A stretch of DNA of 11,020 nt from Bacillota bacterium (GTDB lineage: Bacteria > Bacillota > UBA994), in NCBI GenBank assembly GCA_018725275.1, contig QLUC01000054.1:1-11020 (forward strand), read 5' to 3'. The position numbers were made by a program, and so were the translations under genes. This document shows positions 6,288 to 11,020 of the stretch, in pieces. How positions within the stretch are numbered: the stretch's first letter is position 1; every line of letters starts with the position of its first letter. The notes under the pieces were generated by a model. The model worked only from the letters and a program-made list of their open reading frames with translations. It did not search any database and had not been told where the DNA came from.

Positions 6288-8516
6288 TTAGATGACGGCG
6301 AGGAAGATTTCGACGAGTTCCGGGTCAAACTGCGTGCCGGCGCAACGGCGCAGTTCGGCCACGGCTAGGGCACTGGACATGGCCTTGCGGTAGGGGCGGT
6401 CGCTGGTCATGGCGTCAAAGGCGTCGGCTATAGCCACGATGCGGCACTCGACCGGAATTTCGGACCCCTTTAACCCCAAGGGGTAACCGTTGCCGTCGAA
6501 CCATTCCTGGTGCTTCAAGATGAAGCGGGCGATGGGTGCCAGTTCCGGGGTGGAGCTGGCAATATGATATCCGATCTCGGCGTGGCGCTCTATCTCTTTT
6601 CTTTCGTCATCAGTCAAGCGCCCCGGCTTGTTTAAAATGCTATCGGCGACGCCTACTTTGCCGATGTCGTGAAATTTGGCAAATAGCTCGAGCTCGAGTA
6701 TCCTGCCCTCTGGGTAGCCCATGCGACGCGCCACAAGTAACGCCAGCTCCCCTATTCTATCGACATGCTCGCGCGTCTCGACATTCTTAGCCTCTAAAGC
6801 GCCCATAAGCGCCTGCACGATGGCGCTGCGGCTACTCAAGCGATGCAGTAGTTTCTGCCGGTACATGAGGTTGTCCGCCCGCCTAAAAATTTCGCAAAGA
6901 CTCGTTGCTTCGTCCGCCGCAACCTCATAACCCAAAGAGAGGCTCAGCGGGAACTGTGGCTGTTGGCGGTTATATTCCTCTTGCAGGCCGCGAATGGCGC
7001 CTACCACGGCCTCGGCCTGCGCCTGACTGGAATGAGACAAAATGATGACGAACTCATCGCCCCCGATGCGGGCCGCCATCCCTCCACTGGGGGTGCAGCG
7101 CTGCAAGATGCCGGCAGCCTCCTTCAGCAGTCGGTCCCCGGCCGTATGACCGATGGTATCGTTAACCAGCTTGAGTCCATCAAGGTCGACAACGACAATG
7201 CCCGGCTTGGTCAGGGCGCAGTCACGAAGCTGGCTCTCAAAGTAGCGCCTATTGTAGACGCCAGTCAAGGGGTCATGCCAACTGAGGAACTCCATCTCCG
7301 CTTGTTCTTTTTTGCGCTCGGTGATGTCGCGGGTCAGCACCAAGATAGCGGGCGCGCTATTATACTCCATTTTAGTGGCATTGGCCTCCAACCACCCTGA
7401 CTCCCCGCTATGACGCAGGTAGCGGTACTCCCCGGTCAGGTTATGGCCCTTCATGACTAAGGCCATGTCCCTCTGCACTATGGCCATGGAGGAGGGGTGG
7501 ATGTGATCAAGAGCGGTGCCGGACAAAAGTTCATGCAAATCTGTGGGGTCCAGCCCAAACATGCCCAGGCCGGCTTGATTCCAAAACCGAACCTTGCCGT
7601 TAAAATCAATGATGAACATACCATCCCGCATGGTTTCCACCAGAGAACGATATTTCTTCTCGCTTTGCACCAAGGCGCCCTGCGCAAGTTTAACCTCCGT
7701 GATGTCCCTAGACAGCGAGATAATCCCCTTTTGGCCGCCGGGGAGCGGAATGGTTTTCTCGCGCAAAATATTGATGCGCTGTTCACCCCCCTTACGCACG
7801 CAGACAACCTCGTGCTCAAGGGTCTCACCACCGCGTAGGGCGGCAAGGTGATCTTCCATGGTGCTGTAGTTTTCTGGGAGAACGCAGATGCGCACATTCT
7901 TGCCCTCTAACTCTTTACGTTCATACAACATACTCTGCTCGTAAGCCTCATTGACCTGCAAGTAATTGCCCGCCATATCCATGATGGCGATGGCCACCGG
8001 TGAGAATTCAAACAAGAGCCGGTATTGCTCCTCCTGGGTGGCGAGCCTTACCTCGGCCTCTTTGCGGTTGGTGATGTCAGTGATAAAGCCTTCAATGTAC
8101 AGTAGCACACCCTCATCGCTAAAGACACCCCGCCCGCGCTCCCACACCCAGCGATGCCCGCCACTGGCATGAACAATTCTATATTCCGACTCCAGATAAT
8201 TCCCAGAAGAAAGCCAAGCCTCCGAATATTTCCAGTCGCGATCTTCAGGATGGATGAGGCTGCCGTAGGACAGCTTTTGGTTGCCAATGAAGTCCTCGGG
8301 GGCATGGCCCGTAACTTGCAGGCAGCCGTCACTGACATAGAGCATAGTCCAACTGGGGTCAGCGTGGCAGCGGTACACAAAGCCCGGCAAATTGCCGATG
8401 AGTGTCGCCAAGGTCTGCTTAGTTTGTCGGAGCGTGCTCTCCATTTGGCGCACCTCGGCGCTCCCCAGGGCAGAGTCATCGGCAAAATCCCTAGTTTTAA
8501 TCTTACGGTTCTGCAA
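6288..8516 (-). CDS. PAS-PAS-PAS-GGDEF-HD-GYP c-di-GMP turnover protein
   Basis: A 742-residue protein with no membrane segment, so a cytoplasmic sensor-effector for cyclic di-GMP. Three PAS/PAC units span about 32-155, 160-275 and 285-402; each ends in a DIT(N/E) linker. The GGDEF domain (408-555) keeps HDPLTGVYNRRYFE (414-427), D444 and an intact GGDEF (485-489), so diguanylate cyclase activity is expected. The RxxD inhibitory site is absent (PSGG at 476-479). The HD-GYP phosphodiesterase domain (565-742) keeps E580, H584, H616-D617, H645, H669, D698 and GYP (677-679). Q670 replaces the second histidine of the usual HHE motif. The protein may therefore both make and degrade c-di-GMP, with PAS signals setting the balance. 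The start is a TTG with GAGGG 7 nt upstream (8524-8528); the nearest internal ATG is codon 25. It follows the zinc-ribbon gene by 76 bp with no clear terminator. Confidence 0.94.
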   Translation of the reverse strand: MQNRKIKTRDFADDSALGSAEVRQMESTLRQTKQTLATLIGNLPGFVYRCHADPSWTMLYVSDGCLQVTGHAPEDFIGNQKLSYGSLIHPEDRDWKYSEAWLSSGNYLESEYRIVHASGGHRWVWERGRGVFSDEGVLLYIEGFITDITNRKEAEVRLATQEEQYRLLFEFSPVAIAIMDMAGNYLQVNEAYEQSMLYERKELEGKNVRICVLPENYSTMEDHLAALRGGETLEHEVVCVRKGGEQRINILREKTIPLPGGQKGIISLSRDITEVKLAQGALVQSEKKYRSLVETMRDGMFIIDFNGKVRFWNQAGLGMFGLDPTDLHELLSGTALDHIHPSSMAIVQRDMALVMKGHNLTGEYRYLRHSGESGWLEANATKMEYNSAPAILVLTRDITERKKEQAEMEFLSWHDPLTGVYNRRYFESQLRDCALTKPGIVVVDLDGLKLVNDTIGHTAGDRLLKEAAGILQRCTPSGGMAARIGGDEFVIILSHSSQAQAEAVVGAIRGLQEEYNRQQPQFPLSLSLGYEVAADEATSLCEIFRRADNLMYRQKLLHRLSSRSAIVQALMGALEAKNVETREHVDRIGELALLVARRMGYPEGRILELELFAKFHDIGKVGVADSILNKPGRLTDDERKEIERHAEIGYHIASSTPELAPIARFILKHQEWFDGNGYPLGLKGSEIPVECRIVAIADAFDAMTSDRPYRKAMSSALAVAELRRCAGTQFDPELVEIFLAVI

Positions 8517-8523
8517 TAGTCAT

Positions 8524-8528
8524 CCCTC
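8524..8528 (-). promoter_or_regulatory. Ribosome binding site fixing a TTG start
   Basis: On the minus strand GAGGG lies 7 nt before the TTG at 8516-8514. A nearby ATG (8523-8521) is out of frame with the GGDEF protein, and the first in-frame ATG is at codon 25. The TTG is therefore the best start, although it is a weak initiator and may keep expression low. Confidence 0.65.
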
Positions 8529-8592
8529 TTTCGCTGCTACCCCTTGACCTTCGTGCTGTATTGTTTTCGCGGCGGGTGGCGATTTCCCTTTG

Positions 8593-9570
8593 TTATCTCT
8601 TAGCACCGCACTCGCCGCAGTGGGCACCGTGTTTGTTGGTGCGCGAGTGGCAGTGCGGGCAGGTCGCTGTCTGCCCCTCCCCACACCAGGCGCAGTGCAA
8701 AGACGGATGGGGGAACCCGCAGTTGGGGCAGGACTTCCGCCATAGGCGACGATTTCTGATGGCCTCGTTAGAGAAGAACCTGTTTTTGAGAAAGACAATG
8801 CCGGCGATAGAGATGGCCGCGCCACCGACCGAAATAATTAATTCCACCGGAAGCAGTCCCCTCAAGGCGGGGTAGACTACCCGATAGAAGAGAATCAGGG
8901 CCTGTAGTGCGCCAAAACCCAGCACGCTGTTGCCCACAACCACGTACCGCGACAAAAAGCGTCGCGTGCGAAACAGATTAAAGACCAAGAAGGTCAGGGC
9001 AAAAACCACTAAGGCATAGGCGAGCAAGACAACGCCAACCACCAGGTTATGGGCGCGATTTTGGCGACCGAGTTCGTCGTGGTATCGCTGTTCTGCCGCG
9101 CGAAAAACCGTCTTTTGCGGAGCAAAGACATCTGCTGTGAAGGCGTCTAGGGCGGCTTGGGCCACTGCTACTGCCCCCTGGACCGTTTCAAGTTGCAGCC
9201 GCGTTTCTTCCCACCTCAGTCTCTTGTCTCTGTCGTCGATACCGCGGTCAAGCAAGGTGCGATACTCTTCGCGCGCTTTCTCATATGCCGACTGCGCGGC
9301 AGCGACAGCCTCAGTATGACGCTGGACAGCCATCGCCAGCTCGTTTTGCTCTTGTGCGAGAAGATTAAATTTGGCCTCCACGCTCGCGGGAATATGCTCT
9401 GCGCGAATCGCCGCCCAATCAGGGGGCGGGAAGAATTGAGTGATATTCTCAGCAGCCCAAAGTCCCCCAATTAATAAGAATACGGTCAAAGCCAGGGCCA
9501 GTATTTTTTCCGCTGTGGTCGTGCCATCGCTGACCTTGCTTTCATCTTTCTCGTTGTATTGCTCTGCCAT
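8593..9570 (-). CDS. Coiled-coil membrane protein with two C-terminal zinc ribbons
   Basis: A 325-residue protein with a polar N-terminus, a membrane helix at about 22-40, and a long charged helical stretch (about 60-170) rich in Ala, Glu, Gln and Arg that looks like a coiled coil. Three more membrane helices follow (about 175-199, 212-232 and 241-262), then a basic linker. The tail holds four CxxC pairs: C281-C284 with C293-C296, and C304-C307 with C318-C321. These should form two treble-clef or rubredoxin-like zinc ribbons. By the positive-inside rule the coiled coil faces outward and the ribbons sit in the cytoplasm. I do not recognise a named family. AGGAGGG (9579-9585) lies 8 nt before the ATG. 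It sits 94 bp after the carrier gene and 76 bp before the c-di-GMP gene, all on one strand, so co-expression is plausible. A role linking envelope state to a cytoplasmic partner is inference. Confidence 0.85.
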   Translation of the reverse strand: MAEQYNEKDESKVSDGTTTAEKILALALTVFLLIGGLWAAENITQFFPPPDWAAIRAEHIPASVEAKFNLLAQEQNELAMAVQRHTEAVAAAQSAYEKAREEYRTLLDRGIDDRDKRLRWEETRLQLETVQGAVAVAQAALDAFTADVFAPQKTVFRAAEQRYHDELGRQNRAHNLVVGVVLLAYALVVFALTFLVFNLFRTRRFLSRYVVVGNSVLGFGALQALILFYRVVYPALRGLLPVELIISVGGAAISIAGIVFLKNRFFSNEAIRNRRLWRKSCPNCGFPHPSLHCAWCGEGQTATCPHCHSRTNKHGAHCGECGAKR

Positions 9571-9664
9571 GCCATTCTCCCTCCTCTTTTTTTAGTTAAC
9601 CGGTCGCCATGGCAATTAGGCTGATGTTTCGCCGCAGCAACGCACCAATGGCACCGGAAACGCG

Positions 9665-11020
9665 CTACAGACCATAGCCTAGGGTATAACCGACCCACAT
9701 CCAAAATATCGACAAAGCGAAAAGCCCAAGTTGCAGGGGCCAAATAAAGCGAAACCACTTGGCATAGCTAATCCCAGCCAAGCCCAGAGAAATGAGGAGT
9801 ACGGCGTTGGTCGGATAGAGCACATTAGAAAATCCATCGCCAAACTGAAAGGCTAAAATGCCTAGCTGGCGACCCAGCCCTAGGAAATCCATGGTCGGCA
9901 CAATGATGGGCATCAGGATAAAGGCCTTGGCCGACCCCGACCCGATAAAAAAATTGAGGAAGAGCACCAGTAAGAATACTGCCAGCAAGGCCGTAAAGGG
10001 CGCAAACTGCCCGATATTTTCCGAGGCCCGGTAGAGGATCCAGTCCAGCAGTCGACCCTCGGTCATGACCTGCCTGATGCTCGAAGCCAACAAAATAAGG
10101 ACAATCGCCGGTGCCATCCCCCACGCACCAATTAGGTACTGCCGGCCCACAAAAGAAAGCCCCTTGCCGGCAAGTAGCCCCACGCCCACAGCCGCCAATA
10201 AGAAGATGAGCGCAATCACCAGGAGGCTCAGGTCTCTAAGGAGCGGCACGGCGGGAGAAGCGGCAACTACCACCATCATGACTGCCATGCAGGCCACAAA
10301 ATAAGCATACGCTGCTTTCGGGAGCACCGATTCGTTGGTTAAGGACAAGACCCGCTCTACACTCCGCGTTCTGGCTATATGCCTTCGCAGATAGAACATC
10401 AACATCGCGTACACGGAAAGAAAGACAATGAACCGGAGGAGCGCCCCGGAAAACAGCGGCACCCCTGCTAATTCCTGAGCTACGCCGATAGTAAAGGGGT
10501 TCGTCACGGCCGCGGCAAAGCCAAGACCCGCCGCCAACACACTGACCCCGAGTCCCGTCAAGGTATCCCACCCCATCCCCCGGGCCAGCAAGATGACCAT
10601 GGGCACAAGCGGCACCACCTCCTCAAAGACCCCGACAAAGGCCCCGAGCGACATAAACGCTAGCACCAAGGCGCCGAGCAAGAGGCCTTCGCGGCGGGCA
10701 AATCGCTTGGCAATGCTCACGATCAACCCTTCGATTAAACCGGTCACCTTAAGCACATGCAGGGCCCCACCAATCAGCAGCAAAAAGATGATAATGCCGA
10801 TAATTAGCGCCCCGGCATCACCAAGAAGGACGAGCAAGGGCGAAAAGACCCATGCCCATAACCCTATCCCAACTTGGTCAATCGGCGTAAAGGTTCTGGT
10901 GTCCACATCAAAACGGCCACTGGGCACGAGGTAGGTCAACGAGCCGACCAGGAGCAACAAGGCGATGAGGATAGCTCCGGTGTTGATAAAAGTCCGTAAC
11001 CCAGCCTGTTTGCCTTCCAC
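9665..11020 (-). CDS. YfcC-family (DcuC-like) membrane carrier, start at window edge
   Basis: At least 451 residues with about eleven or twelve hydrophobic segments and no soluble domain. Family hallmarks are the two re-entrant-type motifs: TNPFTIGVAQELAGVPLFSG (173-192), and FFIGSGSAKA (357-366) with FGDGFSNVLYPTNA (393-406). These place it in the YfcC group of the ion transporter (IT) superfamily, which includes anaerobic C4-dicarboxylate carriers of the DcuC type and amino-acid antiporters. The substrate cannot be read from the sequence; an organic anion or amino acid is likely. The window ends on a GTG codon whose downstream residues match the expected distance to the first membrane helix (about 14 residues). 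That GTG may be the real start, or the gene may extend a few residues outside; no ribosome binding site is visible to decide. It is the first in a series of three minus-strand genes. Confidence 0.88.
   Translation of the reverse strand: MEGKQAGLRTFINTGAILIALLLLVGSLTYLVPSGRFDVDTRTFTPIDQVGIGLWAWVFSPLLVLLGDAGALIIGIIIFLLLIGGALHVLKVTGLIEGLIVSIAKRFARREGLLLGALVLAFMSLGAFVGVFEEVVPLVPMVILLARGMGWDTLTGLGVSVLAAGLGFAAAVTNPFTIGVAQELAGVPLFSGALLRFIVFLSVYAMLMFYLRRHIARTRSVERVLSLTNESVLPKAAYAYFVACMAVMMVVVAASPAVPLLRDLSLLVIALIFLLAAVGVGLLAGKGLSFVGRQYLIGAWGMAPAIVLILLASSIRQVMTEGRLLDWILYRASENIGQFAPFTALLAVFLLVLFLNFFIGSGSAKAFILMPIIVPTMDFLGLGRQLGILAFQFGDGFSNVLYPTNAVLLISLGLAGISYAKWFRFIWPLQLGLFALSIFWMWVGYTLGYGL

Noticed and set aside
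6128..6328. A 66-residue minus-strand reading frame over the end of the GGDEF/HD-GYP gene
   Set aside because: It overlaps the 3' end of a clear gene, the terminator and repeat element, and part of the promoter/operator region. Its low-complexity Ser/Lys start and Cys/Tyr-rich tail match no protein pattern.
9571..9664. Intrinsic terminator between the carrier and zinc-ribbon genes
   Set aside because: There is an A-rich run before the ribosome binding site and a GCCATGGC palindrome, but no stable hairpin followed by a T-tract on the minus strand. Read-through remains possible.

Overview
The window reads as a chromosomal segment from an anaerobic, clostridia-like member of the Bacillota. The basis is strong purine-rich Shine-Dalgarno sites (AGGAGG type), GTG and TTG starts, a YozG-type regulator paired with a DUF2975 membrane protein (the yozG/yoaS arrangement of Bacillus), a YfcC-family carrier, and a PAS-GGDEF-HD-GYP signalling protein. 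Base composition looks moderately GC-rich, except for one AT-rich promoter region near 6100-6180. The lineage below phylum is a guess.

Layout. Positions 1-3473 are on the plus strand: a 76-residue two-helix membrane protein, then a 1050-residue nuclease-helicase with an N-terminal phospholipase-D-like (PLD) domain, an SF2 helicase core and a C-terminal DUF3427 domain. This is the most defence-like gene here, and it has no methyltransferase or other restriction partner in view. It ends 19 bp from a convergent gene. From 3493 to 11020 everything is on the minus strand, listed here in transcription order from the right edge: a YfcC-family membrane carrier (at or just short of its start at the window edge), a 325-residue membrane protein with a long coiled coil and two C-terminal zinc ribbons, a 742-residue PAS-PAS-PAS-GGDEF-HD-GYP c-di-GMP protein, a 215-bp intergenic region, a DUF2975 membrane protein, a small XRE regulator, and a large DUF4153 membrane protein.

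How the parts may work together. The carrier, zinc-ribbon protein and c-di-GMP protein lie in one direction with gaps of 94 and 76 bp and could share a transcript. That transcript would end at a G-U-rich hairpin at 6240-6266. The intergenic region then carries a good extended -10 promoter for the DUF2975/XRE pair. Two related inverted repeats sit exactly 21 bp apart on it, one inside the promoter spacer, which suggests autoregulation by the XRE protein. The DUF2975 and XRE genes are tightly coupled: the upstream stop codon lies in the Shine-Dalgarno region of the GTG-started regulator. A long stem-loop begins at the regulator's stop codon and separates it from the DUF4153 gene.

No rRNA, tRNA, CRISPR array, insertion sequence or riboswitch was seen. 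The only gene-free stretch above 150 bp is 6073-6287, which is densely packed with regulatory-looking sequence. I do not see a clear multi-gene novel system. The best leads are the membrane-protein/PLD-helicase pair, the operator architecture at 6109-6160, the coiled-coil zinc-ribbon membrane protein, and the partly duplicated AAACAAAAGGGACG hairpin element.
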